Positions 38,154-46,287 of a DNA stretch of 64,000 nt are shown piece after piece. Under the pieces are notes generated by a model. The model worked only from the letters and a program-made list of their open reading frames with translations. It was not told the origin of the DNA and did no database searches. Location of the stretch: contig JAEXXM010000042.1 in NCBI GenBank assembly GCA_023405815.1, positions 1-64,000 on the forward strand, in the 5' to 3' direction. Both the position numbers and the translations under genes were made by a program. The DNA comes from Pseudomonadota bacterium (GTDB lineage Bacteria; Pseudomonadota; Alphaproteobacteria; Rhizobiales; Hyphomicrobiaceae). Each line of letters begins with the position of its first letter. Within the stretch, counting starts at the first letter, position 1.

Positions 38154-39794
38154 TTAGCGCGGCACCCGCAAATCGCCCGGGACCGCATCTCCGGGCGCGA
38201 CGACGAGCCTCTGCACGGTCTCGAGGGTATCGGCTTCTGCGGCGGGCTTGTCCCAGCGGATGCGATGCACACGCGGAAAGCGCATTGCGAGCCCGGACTT
38301 ATGCCGCGTTGAAGGAAACACCGCGTCGAAGGCGATTTCCAAGACCATCGTCTGCTCTACGGCACGCACCGGCCCGAACTGCTCCACGGTGTGATTGCGG
38401 ATGAAGCGGTCGAGGCGCAGCAGTTCCTCGTCGGTGAAGCCGGAATAGGCCTTGCCCACGGGCACCAGCTCACGGACAACCTCGCCGTCCTCGCCCCGCG
38501 CCTCCCGCCAGACACCGAACGTGTAGTCGGAATAATAGGACGAGCGCTTCCCCGAGCCCCGCTGCGCATACATCAGCACGCAATCGACGGTGAGCGCGGC
38601 GCGCTTCCACTTCCACCAGTGCCCCTTGGGGCGTCCGGAAAGGTAGGGGCTGTCCTTGCGCTTCAGCATCAATCCTTCGATGCCAGCCTCGCGCGTGCCG
38701 CTCCAAAGCTCGTCGAGCGCCTTGAAATCCTCAAAGTGCACGATCGCGCTGACATCGCTGAATCGCGGATGATGCCGCGTGTACCATTGCTCGAGCCTCG
38801 CCCGTCGCTCGGCGAAGGCGAGGGCACGCACGTCCTCGCCGTCGTCGATGAGGATGTCGTAGAGGCGTACGAACGCCGGGTATTCGCGCAGCATCTTCGT
38901 CGTCACGGTCTTGCGGTTGAGCCGCTGCTGCAGATCGTTGAACGGCGCCACGACCCCTTCACGCACGACAAGCAACTCGCCGTCGAGGACGACGTTGTAG
39001 GGCTGGAACGCGGCGACGATCTCCGGAAAGCTTCCCGATATGTCGTCTCCGGAGCGGGAGAAGACGCGCACCTCGCTGGCACCGGCCGCAATCTGAACTC
39101 GCACCCCGTCCCATTTCCATTCGGCGACGATGTCACTCGGTGAGAGGTTAGCCCAGTCGCCCTCCTCGATCGGATGCGCCAGCATCAGCGGCCTGAATAT
39201 AGGCTTGCCTGCCACTTCGGGACGCGGCCCGCGCCGCTCGAGCCACGCGAGCAGGTCGCTGTAGGGCGGCCGCAGCGCGTGCCAGATCTCCTCGATGTCG
39301 GAGAGATCGTGCCCGCTCACGTGAGCGAGCGCCGTGCGCGCGAGGCGCGCCGAGACGCCGACGCGCGGCGCGCCGCCAACGAGCTTCAACAGCGCCCAGC
39401 GACCGCGCACGTCCAAGCGGTCGAGGAAATCGCCGAGCACCGGTGCGACCGCGTTGCCTGGCACCAGCTCGAACGCCGCGACGACCTCGGCAAGACTCGG
39501 GGAGGGGCGCGATACGCGTTTGTCGTTCGGCCACAGCAGCGACACCGTCTCGGCCGTGTCGCCGACGTAGTCGCGCGACATCTGGTAGAGCACAGGATCT
39601 ATGCGGCCCGTCATCAGTTCGTCGATCGCGCGCCGCAACGGCAGGCGCGGGAAAAGGCCATCGGTCAGCGCCGCGAGCGCATAGCCGCGATCCGGGTCGG
39701 GCGCCGAGCGGAAATACTCGACGAGCAGCGCGAGCTTGCCGTTGCGCGACGGCGTCGTCGTCAAGCAGTCCATCAGGTTGGCGAACTTCTGCAA
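38154..39794 (-). CDS. Cisplatin-damage-response type ATP-dependent DNA ligase
   Basis: This 546-residue ligase has the nucleotidyltransferase motif EWKWDGVR with the active-site lysine, GEGTH-like downstream strands (FEDFKALDELW), KRKDSPYLSGRPKGHWWKWK, and an N-terminal DNA-binding domain (FANLMDCLTTTPSRNGKL). It seals nicks with ATP and belongs to the group found in operons with an exonuclease, an Lhr-like helicase and a PdeM-type phosphoesterase. Here only the exonuclease is adjacent. The probable start is TTG 39794, one base after the exonuclease stop, implying coupling. Confidence 0.9.
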   Translation of the reverse strand: MQKFANLMDCLTTTPSRNGKLALLVEYFRSAPDPDRGYALAALTDGLFPRLPLRRAIDELMTGRIDPVLYQMSRDYVGDTAETVSLLWPNDKRVSRPSPSLAEVVAAFELVPGNAVAPVLGDFLDRLDVRGRWALLKLVGGAPRVGVSARLARTALAHVSGHDLSDIEEIWHALRPPYSDLLAWLERRGPRPEVAGKPIFRPLMLAHPIEEGDWANLSPSDIVAEWKWDGVRVQIAAGASEVRVFSRSGDDISGSFPEIVAAFQPYNVVLDGELLVVREGVVAPFNDLQQRLNRKTVTTKMLREYPAFVRLYDILIDDGEDVRALAFAERRARLEQWYTRHHPRFSDVSAIVHFEDFKALDELWSGTREAGIEGLMLKRKDSPYLSGRPKGHWWKWKRAALTVDCVLMYAQRGSGKRSSYYSDYTFGVWREARGEDGEVVRELVPVGKAYSGFTDEELLRLDRFIRNHTVEQFGPVRAVEQTMVLEIAFDAVFPSTRHKSGLAMRFPRVHRIRWDKPAAEADTLETVQRLVVAPGDAVPGDLRVPR

Positions 39795-39795
39795 G

Positions 39796-40809
39796 CTAGT
39801 CGTCCTCGTCCTCGAAGCCGACCAGCGAAAGCGCCCGCGCCTTCCGCCCCATCAGGCCGAGCTGATAGACGAGCGCATCGTCGCGCCCGTGCGTCACCCA
39901 CACGTCCTCCGCGCCTGTCTCGACGATGGTGTCGAGCAGCTCCGGCCAGTCCGCGTGATCGGAGATGACGAGAGGCAATTCGACGCCGGACTGGCGGATG
40001 CGCCCCTTTATGCGCATCCAGCCCGAGGCGAATGCGGTGACGGGATCGGGGAAGCGGCGCGACCAGCGATCGTCGGTCGACGACGGCGGACACAGCACCA
40101 GCGCGCCGGCAAAGTCTTCGTGCTTGTCGCTCGTCGCCGGCCGTAGCTCGCCGAGGTCTACGCCGAGCCTCTGATAGAGAGCGCACAATTCGACGAGCGC
40201 CCCGTGGAGATAGATCGGCTTGTCATACCCGGCCGCGCGCGCCAGCTTGATCACCCGTTGCGTTTTGCCGAGGCCATAGGCGCCAACGAGATGCGCGCGC
40301 TCGGGTTGCCGCGCCATGGACGCCAGGAGGCGTGACACCTCCGCTTCGGCGGGCTCGTGGCGGAAAACGGGAAGCGCGAACGTCGCCTCGGTGACGAACA
40401 CGTCGCACGGTACCAGCTCGAACGAGGCGCACGTCGGGTCGAAGGCGCGCTTGTAGTCGCCCGAGATGACGGCGCGCTGGCCCTGCCATTCGATCACGAC
40501 TTGCGCTGCGCCGAGGATGTGTCCGGCCGGCGCGAGCCGAGCACTGACGCCATTGATCGTGCGCGTCACCCCGTAGGGCAGTGCGTCGAACGCGTCGGCG
40601 CACTCCGGCCCCATGCGCACCTTCATGATCTCAATGGTTTCGGCCGTCGCCATGACGGCGCCATGCCCCGACCGCGCATGGTCGCTATGACCATGCGTGA
40701 TGATGGCGCGATCGACCGCCCGCGACGGGTCGACGAAAAAATCGCCGGGCTCGCAATAGAGCCCGCGGTCAGTCGGATAGAGCCATTTGTCGACGCCGGC
40801 CGCGCCCAT
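39796..40809 (-). CDS. Ligase-associated DNA exonuclease (metallo-beta-lactamase fold)
   Basis: This 337-residue beta-CASP/metallo-beta-lactamase protein has HGHSDHARSGH with the metal-binding histidines, GHILGAAQ, and ISGDYKRAFDPT. The family (YfcX/SNM1-like 'ligase-associated DNA damage response exonuclease') processes DNA ends before ligation. The start is ATG 40809 (MGAAGVDKWLYPTDRGLYC); the frame continues upstream without conservation. Its stop is followed by the ligase start. Confidence 0.9.
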   Translation of the reverse strand: MGAAGVDKWLYPTDRGLYCEPGDFFVDPSRAVDRAIITHGHSDHARSGHGAVMATAETIEIMKVRMGPECADAFDALPYGVTRTINGVSARLAPAGHILGAAQVVIEWQGQRAVISGDYKRAFDPTCASFELVPCDVFVTEATFALPVFRHEPAEAEVSRLLASMARQPERAHLVGAYGLGKTQRVIKLARAAGYDKPIYLHGALVELCALYQRLGVDLGELRPATSDKHEDFAGALVLCPPSSTDDRWSRRFPDPVTAFASGWMRIKGRIRQSGVELPLVISDHADWPELLDTIVETGAEDVWVTHGRDDALVYQLGLMGRKARALSLVGFEDEDD

Positions 40810-41055
40810 TCGGACCTCTCGGGAGACGCCCCCAATGTGGGGACTTCCACCTCTGTTCGCCAGCCGTTCTTGCCTCGCCGGCAACCATCACCCCGCGGGG
40901 CGGAAATGAGGCGAGGAGATTTTGGTCGACCTGCCAATCCTGTTGGCCCGCGAATAAAGTCGCGCAATTAACCTTCTCGTCACGCGGTCGCCAAAATGCC
41001 GCGTAAAGTGTCTCCCAGAGGGCATCTGGAATTTGTCGCTTCTGGAGAGTGTATC

Positions 41056-41382
41056 GTGACCGAGTGCCAGAAGGCGCTGTCGGCCTATGTGCCGGCGCAC
41101 GCGTCGAGCCCCGTGCGAGAAGACTTCGCACTTCCGCTCCAAGTCTACATCATCGAGACCATCGAGCGCGACACCCGCCGCAAGCTGTTGCGTCAGCTAT
41201 CCTTGGTGGCAGCACTCGTCGTTGGCATGTTCGTGGGCCAGTGGCCGGCGGCCTTCAGCGCCGCCAACGCGGTGCCGAGCCTTCCGATCAGTGCCCAGGC
41301 CGCCGGTGCGCGCCTGCCGGCGCCCGTCACGATCGAGCGATTTGCCTTCGCACCCAATCTGCGACCCGCGCCCGGACAGTAG
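41056..41382 (+). CDS. Hypothetical single-pass membrane protein
   Basis: The product is about 108 residues. A basic amphipathic segment (IIETIERDTRRKLLRQ) precedes one hydrophobic helix (LSLVAALVVGMFVGQW). The tail is short and proline/alanine-rich (APVTIERFAFAPNLRPAPG). It starts at GTG 41056 after GGAGAG. I recognise no family. It is divergent from the exonuclease gene and convergent with the next gene. Confidence 0.5.
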   Translation: MTECQKALSAYVPAHASSPVREDFALPLQVYIIETIERDTRRKLLRQLSLVAALVVGMFVGQWPAAFSAANAVPSLPISAQAAGARLPAPVTIERFAFAPNLRPAPGQ

Positions 41383-41386
41383 CTTG

Positions 41387-41950
41387 TTAGGGTCGTAGCG
41401 AGCCGCGTCCAGCGCGACGAACGCTGCGATACAGCCACCACCCAAGCAAGCCGCCGAGGCCGATCGCCAGCAGGATGCCGAGGTAAAGGGTCTCATCCGG
41501 GTTGGCTGCGGGCGAGCCCGACGTCAGGCACGACAGGTAGATGGTCGAGCCTTCGACGGCGCCCCAGAGGATCACGACCGAGCGTGCATCGTTGCGCACA
41601 TGCCAGATGATGTCGGTCGCGAGGCTGCCCGGCTTCTGCTCGACCGTGTAGCCGGCCCTTTCGTAGTTCTCGCGCGTCGCTTGCATGATGGGGCCTGGGC
41701 CGCCGTGTCCGATGCTCCAGCCGAGGAAGGCGAAGTGGTCGAGGCAGGTCTTGCCCTCCGACCCGGCAACGTCACGGATCAGGTTCTGTTTGTTTCCGAC
41801 ATTGTCCGCCGTCCACGTCTGCGCGCCGGGCGCCACCATGACCCCTGTCTGCCAGTCCCGGTCCATGGGCCGGTCCTTGGCCCAGGCAGGCGCCACGCCG
41901 GCGACAGCCAGCGCGAGCAAGACAATCCAAAGCCTCAGACGAGCGAGCAT
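41387..41950 (-). CDS. Secreted, membrane-anchored hypothetical protein
   Basis: This 187-residue protein has a signal peptide (residues 5-24, ending AWAKD), a central domain with two cysteines (GKTCLDHFAFLGWS and IYLSCLTSG), and a C-terminal helix (YLGILLAIGLGGLLGWWLY) followed by basic residues. No catalytic motif is recognised. ATG 41950 follows GGGGAAAG. The neighbouring aldo/keto reductase gene is on the same strand with a 101-base gap. Confidence 0.65.
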   Translation of the reverse strand: MLARLRLWIVLLALAVAGVAPAWAKDRPMDRDWQTGVMVAPGAQTWTADNVGNKQNLIRDVAGSEGKTCLDHFAFLGWSIGHGGPGPIMQATRENYERAGYTVEQKPGSLATDIIWHVRNDARSVVILWGAVEGSTIYLSCLTSGSPAANPDETLYLGILLAIGLGGLLGWWLYRSVRRAGRGSLRP

Positions 41951-42051
41951 CCGCTTTCCCCAGTAAGAACCGCCGCAGCGGTGATTTTTGCGGAAGCCCT
42001 TGTGGCCGAAAGCGTCTGCCGACGCCAGAGCAAACCGCTGCAGGGTTAGCG

Positions 42052-42909
42052 TCAGGCGAGGCCGCTCAACACGGCGAAATCCTCGTCCGACAGCGCAATG
42101 TCGACGGCAGCCACGTTCTCCTCGAGGTGCTTCACCTTGCCGGTGCCCGGAATCGGAAGCATCACCGGGCTCCGCCGCAGCAGCCAGGCGAGCGCGATCT
42201 GCCCCGGGCTCGCCTTGTGGCGGTGCGCAATCGCATCGAGCGGCGAGCCGGGCCGCGCCAGGTTGCCGGCGGCCAGCGGGAACCACGGGATGAAGCCGAT
42301 GCCGTGCTTCTCGCAATGATCGAGCACCGGCTCGCTCGAACGGTTGGTGAGATTGTAGAGGTTCTGTACGCTCGCGACCTTGAAATGCTTTTGCGCGGCG
42401 GTGATATCGTCGACGCTCACCTCGCTCAGCCCGACGTGGCGGATGAAGCCATCCTTCTGCAGCGCGGCGATGGCCGAGAACTGCTCGTCCTGCGGCACCT
42501 TCGGGTCGACGCGATGCAGTTGCCACAGATCGATGCGCTCAACCCCGAGCCGCCTCAGGCTGATGAACACCTGCTGGCGCAGGTACTGCGGATCACCATT
42601 CGGGATCCACGCGTCGGGCCCAGGCCGCAGCAGACCGCCTTTCGTAGCGATGACAAGACCCTTGTAGGGATGGAGCGCCTCGCGGATCAGGCGCTCGCTG
42701 ATCTCCGGTCCGTAGCTGTCGGCCGTGTCGATCAGGTTGATGCCGAGCTCAGGCACGCGCCGCAACGTGCGCAGCGCTTCGTCGCGGTCCTCGGGCTCGC
42801 CCCACACGCCCTTGCCGACGACGCGCATGGCGCCGAAGCCGAGGCGATGCACGGGAAGGTCGCCGCCGATCTTGAATATTCCCGACTTTGCTGCATTGGC
42901 CGTCGTCAT
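42052..42909 (-). CDS. Aldo/keto reductase family oxidoreductase
   Basis: This 285-residue NADPH-dependent (beta/alpha)8 enzyme has the catalytic tetrad visible as Asp and Tyr in LIDTADSYGPE, Lys in VIATKGGL, and His in WQLHRVDP. Also present is the cofactor-binding segment near PIPGTGKVKHLEENVAA. It reduces carbonyls to alcohols; the substrate is not predictable. Gene context is uninformative. Confidence 0.92.
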   Translation of the reverse strand: MTTANAAKSGIFKIGGDLPVHRLGFGAMRVVGKGVWGEPEDRDEALRTLRRVPELGINLIDTADSYGPEISERLIREALHPYKGLVIATKGGLLRPGPDAWIPNGDPQYLRQQVFISLRRLGVERIDLWQLHRVDPKVPQDEQFSAIAALQKDGFIRHVGLSEVSVDDITAAQKHFKVASVQNLYNLTNRSSEPVLDHCEKHGIGFIPWFPLAAGNLARPGSPLDAIAHRHKASPGQIALAWLLRRSPVMLPIPGTGKVKHLEENVAAVDIALSDEDFAVLSGLA

Positions 42910-43082
42910 GGATGCGCTCCGATCGCTATGCTCTGTTCAGCGTGCACATAGAGCGCGCGCTCAGATTTCAAGGTGGCGTGACAATCCGCAATATCCTCCG
43001 CCATGCGTTTTTCCAACATACCGAGCGATGGAACCTTTGCGCGGGGAGAGGTGTTGCCCCATCCGAAAAGGAGGACAGAAAA

Positions 43083-43331
43083 ATGGGAATGAAAGTCACT
43101 CTCGCCGCCGTCGCTGCTGCCGCAGCCGCATTCTGCTTCGCGCCGCAGGGCGCAAGCGCGGCGCCACAAGTCGGCGACGCCAAGCAGGCCGTTCAGAGCA
43201 ACGTCGAAAATGTCCACTATCGTCGCGGACACCGTCATTGGCGTCATCGCCACTATTACCGGCACCATCATTACTATGGACACCGCCGCTACTACCGGCG
43301 CCCGGGCTTCGGAATCTATCTCGGGTTCTGA
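43083..43331 (+). CDS. Small secreted His/Tyr/Arg-rich protein
   Basis: This 82-residue protein has a clear signal peptide (residues 4-27, ending ASA-AP). The mature part ends in a stretch of repeated His, Tyr and Arg (HYRRGHRHWRHRHYYRHHHYYGHRRYYRRPGF). Such sequences bind metals or form low-complexity envelope proteins in alphaproteobacteria; no function is known. The GGAGGACAG site precedes ATG 43083. A perfect terminator hairpin follows, then a DUF411 metal-binding protein. Confidence 0.8.
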   Translation: MGMKVTLAAVAAAAAAFCFAPQGASAAPQVGDAKQAVQSNVENVHYRRGHRHWRHRHYYRHHHYYGHRRYYRRPGFGIYLGF

Positions 43332-43344
43332 TATGCCTTGAAAG

Positions 43345-43382
43345 CAAGAATGCCCCAGCGGCTCGCCGCTGGGGTATTCTTG
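43345..43382. terminator. Perfect 18-bp hairpin after the His-rich gene
   Basis: CAAGAATGCCCCAGCGGC (43345-43362) pairs with GCCGCTGGGGTATTCTTG (43365-43382), with one G-U pair. The loop is only TC between the arms. It lies 14 bases after the stop codon. No long U-tract follows on either strand, so it may act as a strong terminator or as an mRNA 3' end. Confidence 0.75.
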
Positions 43383-43462
43383 TGTCCCCGCACTTGCTTT
43401 CGCCTCGTTCCACAGCCACAGTCGCGCAAAACTGTCACGAAGGGATCGGCAGGAGTGAGCCA

Positions 43463-43924
43463 ATGCGTGTATCTCGACGCCAGACTCTTGTCGCGCTCGG
43501 CGCGACCGCGATCTTTCCGCAGGGGGCATTGTCCGCCGCAGGGCTGCCAACGATCTCCGTGACCAAGGACCCGAACTGCAGCTGCTGCGCGGGCTGGGTC
43601 GATCACCTCAAGCAGGCCGGATTTCCCGTCACCGTAGTCACCTCGACCGATCTGAAGCCGATCAAGGCGCGGCTCGGCGTCCCCGATGATCTCGCCTCCT
43701 GCCACACCGCGCAGGTCGGCGCCTACGTCATCGAGGGGCACGTCCCGGCAAGCGCCATCCAGCGTCTATTGCTCGAGACGCCGACCGCAACCGGTCTTGC
43801 CGTGCCCGACATGCCGGCCGGCTCGCCGGGAATGGGCGGCACGCCCGTGCCCTTCGACGTGATCCTCTTCTCTCCGACCGAGCGTCACAGCTACGGACGC
43901 TACATCGCAGATCAGCCTCTTTGA
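43463..43924 (+). CDS. DUF411 metal-binding domain protein
   Basis: This 153-residue protein has a twin-arginine-like signal (MRVSRRQTLVALG) and a DUF411 domain with the copper-binding-type cluster DPNCSCCAGWVDHL, then SCHTAQVGAYVIEGHVPASAI and MPAGSPGM. The family is often linked to copper handling. AGGAG precedes the start. It follows the His-rich protein, and both may be cell-envelope metal binders, which is inference. It is convergent with the DUF2267 gene. Confidence 0.85.
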   Translation: MRVSRRQTLVALGATAIFPQGALSAAGLPTISVTKDPNCSCCAGWVDHLKQAGFPVTVVTSTDLKPIKARLGVPDDLASCHTAQVGAYVIEGHVPASAIQRLLLETPTATGLAVPDMPAGSPGMGGTPVPFDVILFSPTERHSYGRYIADQPL

Positions 43925-43928
43925 GCCT

Positions 43929-44378
43929 TCAGCTCGCCCGCTGCTTGTATGTCTGCGCCGTCTCTGGCCAGAGCTGACGCAGTTCGGTCGGCATCTGCGC
44001 GATGACGTCGCTGATCTCGCCGGGATCGCAGTGGTGTGCGAGCAGCGCCAGCACGTCGCGCACCGCGCGCTCGGGCGGCATGCGGTGTGGCAGCAGCTTG
44101 TAGGCGACGCGGTCGAGGAACTCCGCTTTCGAGTGCACCTTCTGCGGCACTTGCGCCGGCTGCCAGCCCTCGAAGTAGATTCCGCGCACCAATAGCGGAA
44201 GCTGCGCGGAGAGATCGACAGCCTCTTCAACCGAAAGCCGGTCGCGCAACTGATGCAAGACCGCGCGCAGCATGCTGAGGGCCGTTGCCTCGTCGGCGAG
44301 ATCGGAGTTGTCGCGCAACTCCTTCAGCCATACCTGAGTTTGCTGAACCGTGTGGGCGATGGGGGCGGGGACCGTCAT
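43929..44378 (-). CDS. DUF2267 family protein
   Basis: This 149-residue protein has no signal peptide. It contains a DUF2267 helical repeat (LSMLRAVLHQLRDRLSVEEAVDLSAQLPLLVRGIYFEGW and RAVRDVLALLAHHC). Many proteobacteria carry it; function unknown. It is convergent with the DUF411 gene, four bases from its stop, and divergent from the HPF-like gene. Confidence 0.85.
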   Translation of the reverse strand: MTVPAPIAHTVQQTQVWLKELRDNSDLADEATALSMLRAVLHQLRDRLSVEEAVDLSAQLPLLVRGIYFEGWQPAQVPQKVHSKAEFLDRVAYKLLPHRMPPERAVRDVLALLAHHCDPGEISDVIAQMPTELRQLWPETAQTYKQRAS

Positions 44379-44597
44379 TGGATCAACTCCTCTGATGTAC
44401 CGGCAGTTTGCACCGCTGCCCGTCTTGCGCGTCCATGATGCTGATCAATGCACCGCGGACCGTACGGCCGACAATACATCTTGATCGCCTGGCGATTCAG
44501 GCAAAACGCGTAAAAGGCGATCAAATCGGCGCCGCATCGCGTAACTGGAAGAATGCCAGTCAACGCGTCTGATCGCAGCCGTTGCAGGGAGTGAAGC

Positions 44598-44948
44598 ATG
44601 CAAGTGCCTCTTCAGATCGCCTTCGAGCAGCTCGAGCAGTCCAATGCCATCGAGGCGCGCATTCGCCAGGAGGCCGCCGAGCTTGAGAAATTCTACGATC
44701 GCATCACGGCTATGCGCGTCGTCGTCGGCAAGGCCCAGCACCGGCACAACAAGGGCGACGTCTATCACGCGCGCATCCACATCACTGTCCCCGGCTCGCC
44801 CGACGTCGTGGTCAGTCGCAATCCCGCGGAAAACGGCGCGCACGAGGATATCAACGTGGCGATCGCGGATGCCTTTGCCGCTGCACGTCGCCAGCTTCAG
44901 GACGTGGTCCGCGAGCGTCGCGATCGCGCCAAGCAACCTGAAGCATGA
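44598..44948 (+). CDS. HPF/RaiA-like ribosome-associated protein
   Basis: This 116-residue protein resembles the N-terminal domain of HPF/RaiA proteins (LQIAFEQLEQSNAIEARIRQEAAELEKFYDRITAMRVVVG), the fold that occupies the ribosomal decoding centre in stationary phase. The basic helical face KAQHRHNKGDVYHARI is present. It lacks the C-terminal dimerisation domain of long HPF. It starts after GCAGGGAG. It stands alone. Confidence 0.8.
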   Translation: MQVPLQIAFEQLEQSNAIEARIRQEAAELEKFYDRITAMRVVVGKAQHRHNKGDVYHARIHITVPGSPDVVVSRNPAENGAHEDINVAIADAFAAARRQLQDVVRERRDRAKQPEA

Positions 44949-45061
44949 TCGCTTAACGCGTGATTGCAGATCCTCGGTCCGGTCGTTCTCCGAGAATGCC
45001 CTGACACGATATCCTTGGCATGCGCCGGTCGAGTGCTGGCGGATGCCCCGACTTTCGCAGC

Positions 45062-45982
45062 CTATTCAGCGGCGAGGTGACCGAGCCCCGCCGCCTTAAG
45101 ATCGGCGATGGTGCGCTTGATCTCGCCGGCGAGCCATGCGTGAAACGCGCTCGCCGCCTTCGTCGCCTTCTTCACCGGATTGCGGACGAGGTAATAAGCG
45201 TGGTGGCGCACTGCGATCTCGAACGGGCTGACGAGGCGCTTCTCCAGCAGTGCGTCGGCCGCCTGGATGGCATCTGCGATGGCGAAGCCTTGGCCGGCCT
45301 CCGCCGCCGCAATGGCAAGATGTCCTTTGAGGGTGGGACCGGTGACCCGCACCTCCTCATCGATGCCGGCAGCCTCGAGCCAATCTTGCCAATGCTGCTT
45401 GGGGTCCTCCTGCAGGAGGGTCACTCGCGCCAGGTCCTTGGGCGTGCGCACCTTGGATTTCTTGAGCAGGCCAGGGCTGCAGACCGGGGTCGAGACCGAG
45501 TCGAGCAGCTTCACCATGGTGACGTCCTCCCACTTGCCGTCGCCGTAGCGCAGCCCGATGTCGACGGCATCCTTCGCGAAGTCGACGACCCGATTGGTGG
45601 GATCGAGAACGAGGTCAACCTCCGGGTGGGCCGACGTGAAGCTGCCGAGGCGCGGAACGAGCCAGAGCGCCGCGAACGACACCTCGGCGCTGATGACGAG
45701 CTGGCGGCGGTTGCGCGGCGGCGCGAACCGGTCGATGGCAGCCGCCATGATGTCGAGCGAGCGCGTCAGCTCGCGGGCGAGCAACTGACCGGATTCGGTC
45801 AGCTCGACCCCGCGCCCGGTCCGTTTGAACAGCGTAGTCCCGAGCCAGGCTTCGAGGTCCCGGACATGGCGGCTGATGGCGGCGTGACTCACGTTCAACT
45901 CGAGCCCGGCCAGCGAGAAGCTGGCGTGCCGCGCCGCGCATTCGAAGGCTCTGAGAGCGTTGAGGGGAGGGAGGTGGCGCAC
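45062..45982 (-). CDS. LysR-family regulator (GcvA-like)
   Basis: This 306-residue protein has an N-terminal winged helix-turn-helix (ALRAFECAARHASFSLAGLELNVSHAAISRHVRDLE) and a substrate-binding effector domain, resembling GcvA. The start at GTG 45982 (RHLPPLNALRAFE) is chosen by family comparison. No Shine-Dalgarno lies upstream of either this GTG or the upstream TTG at 46018. TTGACA (46018-46013) would place a transcription start near the GTG, so the message may be leaderless. It is divergent from the 33-codon ORF and GNAT gene at 46.1-46.8 kb, which it may regulate. Confidence 0.85.
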   Translation of the reverse strand: MRHLPPLNALRAFECAARHASFSLAGLELNVSHAAISRHVRDLEAWLGTTLFKRTGRGVELTESGQLLARELTRSLDIMAAAIDRFAPPRNRRQLVISAEVSFAALWLVPRLGSFTSAHPEVDLVLDPTNRVVDFAKDAVDIGLRYGDGKWEDVTMVKLLDSVSTPVCSPGLLKKSKVRTPKDLARVTLLQEDPKQHWQDWLEAAGIDEEVRVTGPTLKGHLAIAAAEAGQGFAIADAIQAADALLEKRLVSPFEIAVRHHAYYLVRNPVKKATKAASAFHAWLAGEIKRTIADLKAAGLGHLAAE

Positions 45983-46091
45983 GCTTAACGTGTAATTAAA
46001 AGTTACATCTGCTGTCAAGCAAAGGCGTTTGTCTTCCCCCAGCGCGCCGGGCTAGAAGACACGCAACAGAACACACGTTCGGGAGAATAAA

Positions 46092-46193
46092 ATGTTCCAC
46101 GCTATTGAGGTCGCAATCGAGAGGATAGAGGCTATCCTCTATCCAGTTGCAACGAAGACTGACGCCAACGAGAAGGGTGCGTCATACAACTAG
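46092..46193 (+). CDS. Small ORF (33 codons), possible leader peptide
   Basis: ATG 46092 follows GGGAG six bases upstream (46081-46085) and the frame ends at TAG 46193. The product starts MFHAIEVAIERIEAI and is 33 residues, with an amphipathic helix-like first half. Part of it encodes a perfect inverted repeat, AGAGGATAG (46120-46128) with CTATCCTCT (46132-46140). It lies between the divergent LysR gene and a structured segment before the GNAT gene. A TTGTCT-18-TAGAAG pair (46029, 46053) could be its promoter. I do not recognise it. Confidence 0.5.
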   Translation: MFHAIEVAIERIEAILYPVATKTDANEKGASYN

Positions 46194-46200
46194 ATTAGGT

Positions 46201-46276
46201 GAAATACTTCGCTGTATTTCGGTATGTCGGCCCGTCGGTGAAATATAGCCGGCGGGCCCTGTCGTATTTCAGGGGG
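46201..46276 (+). promoter_or_regulatory. Structured leader with potential pseudoknot before the GNAT gene
   Basis: GAAATAC (46201-46207) can pair with GTATTTC at 46214-46220 or 46264-46270. A strong hairpin GGCCCG/CGGGCC (46229-46234 with 46253-46258, plus inner pairs) holds TGAAATA (46239-46245) in its loop. That loop is complementary to TATTTCA (46265-46271), which gives an H-type pseudoknot that abuts the ribosome-binding site AGGGGG (46271-46276). The pairings compete with one another. This looks like a translational switch. Confidence 0.55.
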
Positions 46277-46287
46277 ATTTAGTCGCC

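Noticed and set aside
43345..43382. Perfect hairpin as a small RNA gene
   Set aside because: A terminator or mRNA 3' end explains it better; no promoter is visible upstream that is not that of the His-rich gene.
46120..46140. Perfect 9-bp inverted repeat inside the 33-codon ORF as a terminator
   Set aside because: No U-tract follows and it lies within a frame with a good start site; I keep it as part of the leader.
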